The notes: generated by a model from the sequence alone, not told the origin. A stretch of 64,000 nucleotides of DNA from Rheinheimera sp. EpRS3 (GCF_001513785.1 NZ_LNQS01000008.1:434001-498000), one strand, 5' to 3'; shown: positions 8,701-17,811, counted from the first letter of the stretch. Made by a program: numbers and translations.

Positions 8701-10077
8701 TTAGTTACAAACCTTAGGGAGATCAACTTTCCTAATCTGGGTAATTAATTCTTCAGATTCTGTTATGTCATAGTTAATAGGTAAATCTATCTTTACTATA
8801 TCAAGACCGTCACCCCCATTAGGTCTGTTAAGGATAAATCTGGGGCTAATTGCCTTTAACCCTGAGTTATCCAATACAAGCTTCTGCGTGCCGCCAGTTT
8901 GCCCAACTTTGCCACCAATAGCGTCTCCCGCTACTAAGCCAAAGCAAAAATCCTGCACTACATTGATAAACAATATTGAAGAAGAGTAACTAAAGCCATC
9001 GACCAAGATAACCACCTCGCCTGTAAACTTATTTGGCAAGTCGCTATTAACCTTTTCAAGATCTTTAACTTCACCGTTTACCACATCACCAACAGCGTGC
9101 TTGTCACTGCCCTGACCACTGAGTATTTTTACCTTATACGTTGAACCTGAACGCCAGGGTTTGCTTGCTATATAGGGCATTATTGCCTTTTTCCAGGTGT
9201 CATCTCCGCCGCCATTTCCTCTGATATCGATGTATAAGCGGCGGATATTTTTTTCGGCAATTGAAGTGAAGAAACTATCAAAAAAATCTGTAAACTTTTC
9301 ATTTTCTTCATAACTCCGAAACGACTTAATTTTCAGTACCGCATCGTCATCCAATATAGTGGCCGCAAAGTTGCTCTCAAAACTGTGGTCTGGCAGCAAC
9401 AAGTCTGTGCTTTTTTGCTCAGAGACATCAATCGACACGTTTGCTAAAAAAATATCCTTCTTCAGATCTAATACAAACTTCTCTGCGGAGCCATACAACA
9501 ACCAGTAATACATTGAGAATCGGGTGGACAAAATTGCTTGCCGGTGTGTGGCACTATCGCCGTGAGTAAGCTGTAACAAGGCTGGCATAATTTGCGCTAC
9601 CGGTACACTATTTATACTAACCACCCGATAGCCTTTTAACTTGCTCTCTTTTCCATTTAGATTAGACAGCACAATGAGCTCGTCACCTTTTATCTTAAAT
9701 TGAAAAGGCAGCACCCTGTCACCTTCATCTATACTTTGGCGAACAAGGTCTTCCAGGGAATCTGGCATAATAGATAGGTGGCCATCATTAAACTGGCTGT
9801 TAAATTTCATTAGTTCAAGCCAGTATGCTCTTAGCGCTATTGGCTTCTTCAAGTTCGATTTTAACCTTTCCACATCGTGATAAAACGACGCAGGATTTTT
9901 GACGGTATAAGCCAAATCAGGATGAGTCGACTCGATAAAGTGCAGCCATTTATCTATGTCTTCTACTGCTACTTCCGGGGAGATAAGACTATCTGGCTTT
10001 AAAAGCTCTGCAGCAGTATGTGTTGATAAGCAAGATATGAACAAGCACAGCGTGAGTGCTATCAGGCGGTTTTTCAT
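8701..10077 (-). CDS. Secreted S41-family (tail-specific protease-like) peptidase
   Basis: A 458-residue protein with an N-terminal signal sequence (ALTLCLFISCLSTHTAAE). The S41 core is visible as LYIDIRGNGGGDD at residues 281-293 and the serine region ILVDGFSYSSSILF at 357-370, where one of the serines after Tyr364 should be the nucleophile. No PDZ domain is evident. The family cleaves C-terminal tails of periplasmic proteins or processes exported peptides; the target here is unknown. The gene is visibly richer in A+T than its neighbours and lies beside an anmK-like remnant, which suggests separate acquisition. Start ATG at 10077 has a weak AGAGA site. Confidence 0.8.
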   Translation of the reverse strand: MKNRLIALTLCLFISCLSTHTAAELLKPDSLISPEVAVEDIDKWLHFIESTHPDLAYTVKNPASFYHDVERLKSNLKKPIALRAYWLELMKFNSQFNDGHLSIMPDSLEDLVRQSIDEGDRVLPFQFKIKGDELIVLSNLNGKESKLKGYRVVSINSVPVAQIMPALLQLTHGDSATHRQAILSTRFSMYYWLLYGSAEKFVLDLKKDIFLANVSIDVSEQKSTDLLLPDHSFESNFAATILDDDAVLKIKSFRSYEENEKFTDFFDSFFTSIAEKNIRRLYIDIRGNGGGDDTWKKAIMPYIASKPWRSGSTYKVKILSGQGSDKHAVGDVVNGEVKDLEKVNSDLPNKFTGEVVILVDGFSYSSSILFINVVQDFCFGLVAGDAIGGKVGQTGGTQKLVLDNSGLKAISPRFILNRPNGGDGLDIVKIDLPINYDITESEELITQIRKVDLPKVCN

Positions 10078-10343
10078 TATTATTCTCTCAGTTAAAACAA
10101 GTGAGTCGTAACTGAAGGAGAAAAAGTTTGAAGGCTCAGCAAGTGATAATTAAATCAAAAAATTGAAGCATTTTTTGATTCTGACTAATTAATGGTTAAA
10201 ACGACTAAAACATTTGGCACTGGTTTGTACATTTCGACTAAAAAACACCTAACCAACTAATTTTAAATGATAAAAATACTGGCATAACACTTGATTGCTT
10301 AATGATAAAACACCGCATGTTTAACATTAAAAGGATCAACACT

Positions 10344-10565
10344 ATGAACAGAACACTGGTTATTATCTTATTAGTTGTTGTAGGTATTTACTGCTTGCCT
10401 ACTTTACTGGCTGTGGCCGCGACCATTTTTGCTATTGTTATCGGCGTTTTCGGCGCTATTCTCGGCGTGGGTATCTCATTAGTGGTTACGCTATTGCCGG
10501 TTATTATTGTCGGCTACCTGATCTGGTGGCTGGTGCGTGACAACCGCCGTAACCGTCAGTATTAA
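10344..10565 (+). CDS. Small two-helix membrane protein
   Basis: A 73-residue protein made almost wholly of hydrophobic segments, with a short basic tail (RDNRRNRQY). The start is set at ATG 10344 because AAGGA precedes it by 9 bases; an ATG 14 codons upstream has no such site. The layout (helical hydrophobic body, LLP before the last helix, basic tail) recalls small phage-shock-type proteins such as PspG, but similarity is too loose to name it. It stands alone between the S41 gene and tetR, followed by a GC-rich hairpin. Confidence 0.6.
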   Translation: MNRTLVIILLVVVGIYCLPTLLAVAATIFAIVIGVFGAILGVGISLVVTLLPVIIVGYLIWWLVRDNRRNRQY

Positions 10566-10580
10566 ACGGTTTCCGGCACA

Positions 10581-10598
10581 GGGGGCGGTTAAGCCCCC
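10581..10598 (+). terminator. Hairpin after the small membrane protein gene
   Basis: GGGGGC and GCCCCC pair around a 6-base loop 15 bases after the stop. The run of T afterwards is weak, so termination may be partial. Confidence 0.5.
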
Positions 10599-10699
10599 AA
10601 TGGAAAATTTTACTCATCCCCACTACAACAAGGGGAACTCAGATGCCACTTCTGGCAATAATTGCATCGGAGCATAATTGAACTGGTATGTTTGGTTAG

Positions 10700-11302
10700 T
10701 TAATTGATGTCATAACTATCGGTATCTGAATTTATGCCGGTAAGCTGATTAAGGATCCGATTTCGGCAAACCTGTAAAATTTCATCTGCCAGCGGCGAGT
10801 CGTCCGGACAGGCTCGTGATAAAACAATCGCGCCCATGATTTGCGCAATCGTCGTTATTCTGCTGGCTCGGGCTTCGCGCTGGGCGCGTTCGCTCAAAGC
10901 ATCATCTTTACCTGCCAGGGTTGCCAGCTGATTTTCAATGCCGGCTAAAAATGTCTCTTTAAGTGACTCCGGCTGACGCGCAGCATCTGCGCAAAGTGCA
11001 GCCATGGTACAACCTTCGCCCGGAGCATCACGGTGCTGCCGGGACAGGTATTGCTGCACAAAGTCGGCGATATCAACGTCTGCAGTTTTCTCTGCCGACT
11101 GCGCAAAACTGCAAGCTGCCGCTTCTGCCATCAAATCAGCCTTAGACCCAAAGTGCTTATAAAACCCTCCATGGGTAAAGCCCGCCGCCGCCATTAAGTC
11201 AGCGACGCCCACGCCGTCGTAACCACGTTCGCGAAACAATACCGAGGCCGTCTCAACAATACGCTGACGGTTTTCCTGCACCTGCGCTTTTGTCACCTTC
11301 AT
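10700..11302 (-). CDS. TetR/AcrR-family repressor
   Basis: A 200-residue protein with the TetR N-terminal helix-turn-helix (ASVLFRERGYDGVGVADLMA followed by GFTHGGFYKHFGSKADL, about residues 19-57) and a helical ligand-binding remainder with Cys98 in GEGCTMAALCADA, typical of the subgroup that controls SDR and reductase genes. Start ATG at 11302 follows GAGGAG. It is divergent from the SDR gene, and a 30-bp perfect palindrome lies in the shared 205-base gap, so it probably represses itself and the SDR. The inducer is unknown but may be an electrophile or aldehyde, by analogy with similar pairs. Confidence 0.88.
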   Translation of the reverse strand: MKVTKAQVQENRQRIVETASVLFRERGYDGVGVADLMAAAGFTHGGFYKHFGSKADLMAEAAACSFAQSAEKTADVDIADFVQQYLSRQHRDAPGEGCTMAALCADAARQPESLKETFLAGIENQLATLAGKDDALSERAQREARASRITTIAQIMGAIVLSRACPDDSPLADEILQVCRNRILNQLTGINSDTDSYDIN

Positions 11303-11338
11303 CTTTGCGGCATCTCCTCACAAAATTATGGCCGCAGT

Positions 11339-11368
11339 ATACTTTGATTATGATCATAATCAAAGTAT
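11339..11368. promoter_or_regulatory. Perfect 30-bp palindrome, probable TetR operator
   Basis: Each half reads ATACTTTGATTATGA and the two halves are exact reverse complements with no spacer. It lies 36 bases upstream of tetR. A TTGACA box at 11369-11374 directly abuts it and points toward the SDR gene, so bound repressor would block transcription both ways. Confidence 0.85.
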
Positions 11369-11379
11369 TTGACATTTTA

Positions 11380-11395
11380 GATTATGGCCATCATC
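11380..11395. promoter_or_regulatory. Second, imperfect operator-like site
   Basis: GATTATGGCCATCATC matches the core of the main palindrome (GATTATGATCATAATC) at 13 of 16 positions. Its centre is 34 bases from the first, about three helical turns, and falls between the candidate -35 and -10 of the SDR promoter. Confidence 0.6.
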
Positions 11396-11434
11396 ATTAA
11401 TGCATTCACCATCCATCAACCGGAAAGCATAGAC

Positions 11435-11491
11435 ATGACAGATAGCAAACTTAAACTGCACCGCGCATCGCGGCCGCTATCCAACTATTAA
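11435..11491 (+). CDS. Possible 18-codon leader peptide before the SDR gene
   Basis: ATG at 11435 is preceded by GGAAAG and opens an 18-codon frame (MTDSKLKLHRASRPLSNY) ending in TAA, 16 bases ahead of the SDR start. It could be a translated leader, or the scar of a lost small gene. No family is recognised. Only the site spacing supports it. Confidence 0.3.
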   Translation: MTDSKLKLHRASRPLSNY

Positions 11492-11507
11492 CTAAGAGTA
11501 AATATTT

Positions 11508-12290
11508 ATGACCACATCTTCCGTTCTTATTACAGGCGCTTCCACTGGTATTGGCGCTGTCTACGCAGATCGCTTTGCACGCCGCGGCCACGACCTTGTA
11601 CTGGTCGCTCGTGATAAAGCCAGGCTTGATGCCCTCGCAAATCGCTTGCGCCAACAATACGGCATTGCCGTCGATGTTTTAGCTGCTGACCTGACTCAAA
11701 CCAGTGATCTGGTCAGGGTAGAAACACGTCTGCGCGATGACTCCCGCATAGCAACCCTGATCAACAATGCAGGCATAGCGCAGTCCGGTAGCTTTATTGA
11801 GCAAACTCCAGTTGCAATAGAGCAACTTATCGCCTTGAATACAACCGCCCTGACACGGCTGGCCAGCGCTGTTGCACCGCGGTTTGTGCAGACAGGTAAA
11901 GGCTCAATCGTCAACATCAGCTCGGTTGTTGGCCTGGCACCCGAGTTCGGTATGTCGGTTTATGGTGCAACCAAAGCCTTCGTGCTTTTCCTGTCGCAGG
12001 GCATGAGCCTGGAGTTATCGCCTAAAGGCGTCTATGTTCAGGCCGTACTACCAGCCGGAACCTATACCGAGATCTGGCAACGTGCCGGTATCGACATCAG
12101 CACCCTCTCCGAAATGATGCAAGCAGGCGAACTGGTCGATGCAGCACTGGTTGGCTTTGATCGTCGTGAACTGGTAACGATCCCGCCACTGCACAACGCA
12201 ACGCGCTGGGATAGCCTTGATGCAACACGACAAGCTCTGCTTACAGATATCAGGCAAGCAGAAGCCGCCGAGAGATATAAAACCGCTTAG
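11508..12290 (+). CDS. Short-chain dehydrogenase/reductase (SDR)
   Basis: A 260-residue classical-type SDR: cofactor motif TGASTGIG near residues 9-16, NNAG at 87-90, catalytic Ser in NISSVVG and the active-site pair in SVYGATKAF (Tyr and Lys four apart). It reduces or oxidises a carbonyl/alcohol with NAD(P)H in the cytoplasm. Arginine at the end of the second strand (LVARD) hints at NADP(H) preference. It faces a TetR gene across a palindromic operator and is probably induced when that repressor is released. A decayed second SDR follows 31 bases later, so the original operon held two SDR genes. Confidence 0.9.
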   Translation: MTTSSVLITGASTGIGAVYADRFARRGHDLVLVARDKARLDALANRLRQQYGIAVDVLAADLTQTSDLVRVETRLRDDSRIATLINNAGIAQSGSFIEQTPVAIEQLIALNTTALTRLASAVAPRFVQTGKGSIVNISSVVGLAPEFGMSVYGATKAFVLFLSQGMSLELSPKGVYVQAVLPAGTYTEIWQRAGIDISTLSEMMQAGELVDAALVGFDRRELVTIPPLHNATRWDSLDATRQALLTDIRQAEAAERYKTA

Positions 12291-12321
12291 TAATAAGTAA
12301 CGCATTTAAGGAGTCCAAGTA

Positions 12322-12532
12322 TTGACAAATAAACTTGTAGCCCTTGTAACCGGCGCCTCATCAGGCATCGGCCAATAGCTTGCTGGCAGCGGGCTACACT
12401 GTTTATGGCACCAGCCGGCGCGGCGCTCAGGCAGGCCAGCTGCAGTTTTTACGCAGGTTCGCGCCAGCAGTTGTGCTGGATAAAGGCATATGTAAAAGTC
12501 TGCAGCTGGATAATACAAAGGAAAAGTGGTAA
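12322..12532 (+). pseudogene. Internally deleted SDR pseudogene
   Basis: A TTG at 12322 after AAGGAG opens the typical SDR N-terminus (MTNKLVALVTGASSGIGQ) and stops at once in TAG. In another frame just beyond, LLAAGYTVYGTSRRGAQAGQ continues the same fold, and then FLRRFAPAVVLDKGI resembles the C-terminal tail of such SDRs. About 200 codons between are missing. It is a remnant of a full-length SDR that once followed the intact gene under the same TetR control. Confidence 0.85.
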
Positions 12533-12616
12533 TAAAAATATGATAAGTACTTAGTGCTTAGCTTAACTGCTCAGCACATTATTATATAGAAACAAGCAGC
12601 CTGAACAGGAGACACC

Positions 12617-13594
12617 ATGTTTAATGCCATTGTGATTAACAAAGATGAGCAGGGTTATCGCGCCGGATTAACGGCGGTAGACGAGCAGCAATTACCTGCC
12701 GGTGATGTTACGGTAAAAGTGCTGGCCAGCACGCTTAACTACAAAGATGCCCTGGCTATTAGCGGCAAATCGCCGGTGGTGCGTACATTTCCTATGGTAC
12801 CGGGTATTGACCTCGTCGGTGAAGTGCTGCATTCCGATTCAGTCCGCTTTCAAAGCGGAGATAAAGTATTGCTCAATGGTTTTGGTGTCGGTGAGAACCA
12901 TTGGGGTGGTCTGGCTGAAAAGGCGCGCCTTAACAGTGCCTGGCTGCTACCGCTGCCAGCAGCATTTACACCTGAGCAGGCGATGGCAATAGGTACAGCC
13001 GGTTATACGGCGATGCTGAGCATTTTAGCATTGCAAAAACACGGCATTACTGCGGAACATGGCGAAATTTTAGTCACCGGCGCCAATGGCGGTGTCGGCA
13101 GTTATGCAGTGCGCTTACTTAGTAAACTTGGCTACACGGTGGTGGCATGCACCGGCAGGCCAAATGAGAGCGACTATCTTAAACAGCTAGGGGCTGCAGA
13201 GATATTACCGCGTGAACAGCTGAGCGCTGCCGGTAAACCGCTGCAAAAAGAACGCTGGGCCGGTGTCATCGATTGTGTCGGCAGCCACACCCTGGCTAAT
13301 GCCTGCGCCAGCACCCGCTACGGCGGCGCGGTGGCAGCTTGTGGCTTAGCACAGGGCATGGATTTCCCGGTAACGGTTGCACCTTTTATTTTACGCGGCG
13401 TTACCTTGTACGGCATTGACAGTGTAATGCGCCCGTTGGCGGATCGCAGCAAAGCCTGGCAGCACCTGAGCGAGTTGCTGCAGCCAGCCGATGTTGATCA
13501 GATAGCCAGTGTTATCAGCCTGGAGCAGGTTGTTGCCACTGCTACCCGGTTATTGCAGGGCGATATCCGGGGCAGGGTTATTGTTAAAATCTGA
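12617..13594 (+). CDS. acuI: Acrylyl-CoA reductase (YhdH/AcuI-type zinc-free MDR oxidoreductase)
   Basis: A 325-residue medium-chain reductase of the YhdH/YhfP subgroup. It shows the N-terminal GroES-like fold (STLNYKDALAISGKSPVV, MVPGIDLVGEV), the nucleotide motif VTGANGGVGSYAVRLLSKLG near residues 151-170, and no structural zinc cysteines. Members reduce acryloyl-CoA to propionyl-CoA with NADPH and protect against reactive acrylate. Start ATG at 12617 follows AGGAGA. It is separate from the SDR pseudogene and convergent with anmK. Exact substrate preference is inferred from the subgroup. Confidence 0.85.
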   Translation: MFNAIVINKDEQGYRAGLTAVDEQQLPAGDVTVKVLASTLNYKDALAISGKSPVVRTFPMVPGIDLVGEVLHSDSVRFQSGDKVLLNGFGVGENHWGGLAEKARLNSAWLLPLPAAFTPEQAMAIGTAGYTAMLSILALQKHGITAEHGEILVTGANGGVGSYAVRLLSKLGYTVVACTGRPNESDYLKQLGAAEILPREQLSAAGKPLQKERWAGVIDCVGSHTLANACASTRYGGAVAACGLAQGMDFPVTVAPFILRGVTLYGIDSVMRPLADRSKAWQHLSELLQPADVDQIASVISLEQVVATATRLLQGDIRGRVIVKI

Positions 13595-13597
13595 CAT

Positions 13598-13620
13598 GCA
13601 GCGGTTACAGAACCCGCTGC
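13598..13620. terminator. Hairpin between convergent acuI and anmK
   Basis: GCAGCGG pairs with CCGCTGC around a 9-base loop, starting just after the acuI stop. There is no T run on either side, so it may be a weak bidirectional terminator or a 3'-end stabiliser. Confidence 0.4.
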
Positions 13621-13632
13621 GTAACGCAGGCT

Positions 13633-14835
13633 TTAATCAGCAAAACTCACCTTACCCATAGTAACGCCCGGTATACCTTCGCGGGCGTTGCTGAATTTTT
13701 GCTTACCGCCAACTAAACATTCGTTCGCCAGTACGGCAAATAATACTGCTTCTTTCGCGTCGGGGTTTATGCCTAAGTCATGGGTGGTTTTAATGCTTAC
13801 GCCCGGCAGTGCGGCCTGAATTTGGGCCATTAATAACGGGTTATGAATACCGCCGCCGCTGGCGTAAATAACAAACTGATCCAGTTTTGCCGTAGTTTGC
13901 TGAATGGCGCTGATAATCATATCGGCGCTAAAACAGTTTAGCGTGGCCATAATATCGGCATCGCTTAACTGCTCTGTGCCACTTACCTGCTGCGCCTTAG
14001 CAAGATAGGCCAGATTAAACACCTCCGGCCCGGTGGTTTTAGGAAAACCCAGCGCAAAAAAGCTATCTTGCTTTAACGCCCCCAGTAAAGGCTCACTAAC
14101 CTTTCCGGCTTTGGCCAGTAAAGAGTTTTCATCAAAGTACTTACCCGGATAATGCTGTTGAATAAACGCATCCATCATAGTATTGCCAGGGCCAATGTCG
14201 CTGCTAAATACTGCTTCGGCGTCCAGTGTTTGTGGCAGCCAGGTAAAGTTAGCTATGCCGCCAATATTCAGCATAATGCGGTTTTCGCTATTGCTGCTAA
14301 ACAATAAATAATCGCCATATACCGCTAAGGGTGCACCCTCGCCGCCGGCAGCAATATGTTTTTGCCGAAAATCACTCAGGGTAATAATACCGGTGGCCAT
14401 CGCCAGATGATCGCCATCGCCAATTTGCAGCGTGGCATTACCGTAATCAGCCAGATTATGCTGGCGTTTGGGGCAGTGAAAAATGGTCTGGCCGTGGCTG
14501 GCTATTACGTCAACATCAGCAGCGGTAAGTTGCCACTGCTCCAGACACTGGTTAATCATGCGGCCGTGCTCCAGGCCTATCCATGGGTTTAGCAGCGTTA
14601 CTGCCTGCAGGTCTACTTCACGTTTGGAAAACACTGCCTTTACCCGCTGCTTGTAGCCGGCATCGTAATCTACCGTGGTGAATTGCAATAAATTAATACG
14701 GGTATTAAGGCCATCGCCGCTTAGTTCACACAGTGCCACATCCAGGCCGTCGAGTGAGGTGCCGCTCATCAGGCCAATAACTTTACGGCTGGGTTTGGCG
14801 GCAATATTAAACAAGTTCTGAATATGTGTGTGCAT
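13633..14835 (-). CDS. anmK: Anhydro-N-acetylmuramic acid kinase
   Basis: A 400-residue kinase of the AnmK family: phosphate-binding start KVIGLMSGTSLDGLDVALCE, IASHGQTIFH, MLNIGGIANFTWLP, DIGPGNTMMDAF and the C-terminal YASGGGIHNPLLM. It opens and phosphorylates 1,6-anhydro-MurNAc to MurNAc-6-phosphate in peptidoglycan recycling. It is about 30 residues longer than the E. coli enzyme, mostly at the N-terminus before Lys16. It is divergent from a TonB receptor and near an RpiR/MurR-type regulator, and ampD of the same pathway is in this window at 63.3 kb. Start ATG at 14835 follows AGGAAA. Confidence 0.95.
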   Translation of the reverse strand: MHTHIQNLFNIAAKPSRKVIGLMSGTSLDGLDVALCELSGDGLNTRINLLQFTTVDYDAGYKQRVKAVFSKREVDLQAVTLLNPWIGLEHGRMINQCLEQWQLTAADVDVIASHGQTIFHCPKRQHNLADYGNATLQIGDGDHLAMATGIITLSDFRQKHIAAGGEGAPLAVYGDYLLFSSNSENRIMLNIGGIANFTWLPQTLDAEAVFSSDIGPGNTMMDAFIQQHYPGKYFDENSLLAKAGKVSEPLLGALKQDSFFALGFPKTTGPEVFNLAYLAKAQQVSGTEQLSDADIMATLNCFSADMIISAIQQTTAKLDQFVIYASGGGIHNPLLMAQIQAALPGVSIKTTHDLGINPDAKEAVLFAVLANECLVGGKQKFSNAREGIPGVTMGKVSFAD

Positions 14836-14926
14836 GTGTTTTCCTGTTGAGGCTAACCAAAACTACTGTTGCAAACTGTAGCATGAATAATTTATCCGAA
14901 AACACTAAGATTTACACTAAATAAAA

Positions 14927-14955
14927 TTGCATAAAATTTCGCACTGGGGTATATA
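14927..14955 (+). promoter_or_regulatory. Candidate sigma-70 promoter of the TonB receptor
   Basis: TTGCAT, a 17-base spacer and TATATA point toward the receptor gene and leave a leader of roughly 80 bases. Inferred from consensus and spacing only. Confidence 0.55.
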
Positions 14956-15040
14956 TTCATCGAAAGCTAGTTACTAATGTATAAAAAATTCACAAATCTA
15001 AACCCGATATTCTAGCTACAGCAACTGGGAGTATACACAG

Positions 15041-17794
15041 ATGGCGTCTTACCTTAGCAGCAAAACCGCCGGTCACACACTGCGCCAAGCCTCTAAACTG
15101 GCTTTGGCAGTAAACCTGGCATTATTCAGCCACATCACTCTGGCACAACAAACGGATGAAGCCGCGGCAGAAAAAACCGAAGTGATCACTATCACCGGTT
15201 CGCGCATCGCCCGTACTGAACTTGTTGCATCAAGCCCGGTGGCCTCGGTAGATGAAGTACAAATTCAGCTGGACCGCGCCGTTAACGTTGAAGACATTAC
15301 CGCCAAACTGCCGCAAGCGGCAGCAGGTGCCAATGCCACCGGCGCCACTGTGGGTGACTCTTTAGGCTCTTCAACTATCGACTTACGCAGCCTGGGCCAA
15401 AACCGTACTCTGGTACTGATTAACGGTACCCGTGCCATGCCTTTCAGCTTTCGCAACTCGGTAGATGTTAATATTATTCCGGCCGGCTTAATTAAGCGGG
15501 TAGATGTATTAACCGGTGGTGCGGCTGCCGTATACGGCGCCGATGCCGTAGCTGGCGTAGTGAATTTTATTATGGACGACAAGTTTGATGGCGTTGAGCT
15601 GTCGGCCAGTTATGAAACCGCCGATGGTGGCGGTGAAAAAATGAATACTGAAGCCGTATTTGGTGGCGACATTGCCAATGGCCGTGGCCATATTACCGGC
15701 TATGTCGGCTACTCTGAACGCAAAGCGCTGCTGGCCGGTGAACGTGACTGGGCGATGCAAAACAGCGGCAGCATTATCAACAGCGGCGGTTTTTATACCG
15801 ATGTTGCCAGCGGCAACAGCTTTGGTATTGACGATAACGGCGGCGTGACTGCTGGCCGTAACACAGTAAACGTTACTGATCAGCGCTACCTCACCCAGCC
15901 AATGGATCGTTTATCTGCCGGTTTATTCTTTAACACCGAATTTAATGATTACGTTGAACTGTATGGCCGCGGCATGTACGCCAAAGTAAAAGTAACCGGC
16001 GCCGGTTCTGCTGGCCAGACTCCCATTTCAGTTAACGAGCAGGTTACCTTAACAGCAGATAACCCTTATATTCCTGCGGCGGTGCGCGATTCAATCAGCT
16101 TTGACGCCAACGGCAACGCGCTGGTTAACGTAGAGCGTAATCTGGGCCTGGGTGTCCAGTACACTGAAGCGGTGCGCGAATCCAGCCAGTTCCAACTGGG
16201 TTTAAAAGGTATATTAACCGATAGCTTAAGCTACGACGTTTACGCCCAGTATGGCCTTACCGACGAAACCTCCAGCATTTATAACAATGCCTACCGCAAC
16301 AACAACAGCGGTGTCAGTCGTTTTGGTGCTTTGGCCAACACGGTAGATATTTTTGACCCGCAGCTGGATTTAAGCTCGTTTAGCGCGCCACTGCTGTTTG
16401 CCAACCGCGAGCGTACGCAAAGCGTATTGGCGGCTACAGTATCGGGCGATTCAGCGCCATTATTTGAATTACCGGCCGGTGCAGTAAGCTATGCGCTGGG
16501 TTATGAATACCGCAAAGAAACTGGCAAACAAATTCCGGGCGATGCGTTTCGTAACGGCACCAGCTTTTCCTCAGCCGGTGTATTTGACATGGATGCCAGC
16601 TTCGACAGTAAAGAAGCCTATGCCGAAGTGCTGGTGCCACTGTTATTTGATACCGCCTTTGCCGAACAGCTTGACTTTGAAGGGGCTTACCGCGTTTCTG
16701 AGTACTCTAACACCGACGCTGAAAACACCTGGAAGCTGGGCATTAACTGGGCAATAAACAGCGACGTACGTATTCGTGCCAGCCGCCAAACTGCGTTTCG
16801 TGCACCTAACTTAGGTGAATTTGCCAGCCCGATCACAGCGTTGTCACTGGCGTTGTTTGACCAAACCAGCGAGCAATTTGTACCACGCTTTGCCGGCCGT
16901 TTTGATGGCGACCCATGTTTACTGGGCACCGGTAATGCCGAGCAATGCGCCCGTTACGGTGCCGCGCCGGTAGGCACACCGTTTGATGCCTCTACCGCCA
17001 GCTACACTTTTGGCGGTAACCCTGAGATTAAACCAGAGCAAGCTGTGTCTGCTACGCTGGGTCTGGTGTATACGCCGTCTTATCTGAAAGGGTTTGATGT
17101 CACGGTGGATTACTACACCATTGAAATTACTGATGCAGTAAGCCAGATCCAGCCGGCTGCCGCGCTGAAAAACTGTTATATCGACAACCCGGTTGCCGGC
17201 AACCCGTTGTGTGATGCGGTAGTGCGCGACCCGCAAACCGGCCTGATCAGCACCGCCATTGTGAACGACTTTAACCTGGCAGCTGTGAAGCAAGACGGCG
17301 TTGACCTGGCGGTTAATTACCGCTTCGACGCCCCTGCTATTATGGGCGGCAGCATGAAGCTGGCGTATCAGGGCACCATTATTACCAAGCAAACCCGGCA
17401 GGATAACGCCACCCTGCCCGCCATTGACTGTAAAGGCACCTTTGGCAGCGCTTGCTCCGGCGATTTTGCCAGCGTGCTGCAGGCAGACTACAAACACCGT
17501 ATGACACTGGACTGGAACCTCGACACGCTGGGCGTTCAGCTGGGCTGGCGTCGTATTGGCGAAGTAGAAAGTGCCGCCAACCGCAGTATCAGCATTGGCG
17601 CACAAAACTATATCGACTTATCCGCGTCATGGCAGGCTACTGACGAGCTTAGCGTAACAGCTGGTATTGATAACATGCTGGATAAAGATCCGCCATTACC
17701 GGTATCTGGCGCCAACCACTTTAACACAGTAAGTGACTACTCAGTTTTAGGTCGCACTGTGGGTATTTCCCTGCGTTACAAGCCCGCGTTCTAA
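15041..17794 (+). CDS. TonB-dependent outer-membrane receptor
   Basis: A 917-residue receptor with a signal peptide ending ITLAQQ, a TonB-box-like EVITITGSRI, a plug domain (LGQNRTLVLINGTRA, VDVLTGGAAAVYGADAVAGV) and a 22-strand-type barrel ending in aromatic Phe. Three cysteine pairs in the later loops (for example PCLLGTGNAEQC) are typical of the carbohydrate-type receptors of Alteromonadales. Location between anmK and an RpiR/MurR-type regulator suggests uptake of an amino sugar, muropeptide or chito-oligomer; that is inference. A strong terminator closes the gene. Confidence 0.92.
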   Translation: MASYLSSKTAGHTLRQASKLALAVNLALFSHITLAQQTDEAAAEKTEVITITGSRIARTELVASSPVASVDEVQIQLDRAVNVEDITAKLPQAAAGANATGATVGDSLGSSTIDLRSLGQNRTLVLINGTRAMPFSFRNSVDVNIIPAGLIKRVDVLTGGAAAVYGADAVAGVVNFIMDDKFDGVELSASYETADGGGEKMNTEAVFGGDIANGRGHITGYVGYSERKALLAGERDWAMQNSGSIINSGGFYTDVASGNSFGIDDNGGVTAGRNTVNVTDQRYLTQPMDRLSAGLFFNTEFNDYVELYGRGMYAKVKVTGAGSAGQTPISVNEQVTLTADNPYIPAAVRDSISFDANGNALVNVERNLGLGVQYTEAVRESSQFQLGLKGILTDSLSYDVYAQYGLTDETSSIYNNAYRNNNSGVSRFGALANTVDIFDPQLDLSSFSAPLLFANRERTQSVLAATVSGDSAPLFELPAGAVSYALGYEYRKETGKQIPGDAFRNGTSFSSAGVFDMDASFDSKEAYAEVLVPLLFDTAFAEQLDFEGAYRVSEYSNTDAENTWKLGINWAINSDVRIRASRQTAFRAPNLGEFASPITALSLALFDQTSEQFVPRFAGRFDGDPCLLGTGNAEQCARYGAAPVGTPFDASTASYTFGGNPEIKPEQAVSATLGLVYTPSYLKGFDVTVDYYTIEITDAVSQIQPAAALKNCYIDNPVAGNPLCDAVVRDPQTGLISTAIVNDFNLAAVKQDGVDLAVNYRFDAPAIMGGSMKLAYQGTIITKQTRQDNATLPAIDCKGTFGSACSGDFASVLQADYKHRMTLDWNLDTLGVQLGWRRIGEVESAANRSISIGAQNYIDLSASWQATDELSVTAGIDNMLDKDPPLPVSGANHFNTVSDYSVLGRTVGISLRYKPAF

Positions 17795-17811
17795 TCCCGG
17801 ACACGGTGTTT

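Noticed and set aside
10217-10235. TGGCAC..TTG sequence upstream of the small membrane protein, sigma-54-like
   Set aside because: The spacing between the GG and GC elements is wrong by one base and the GC is missing.
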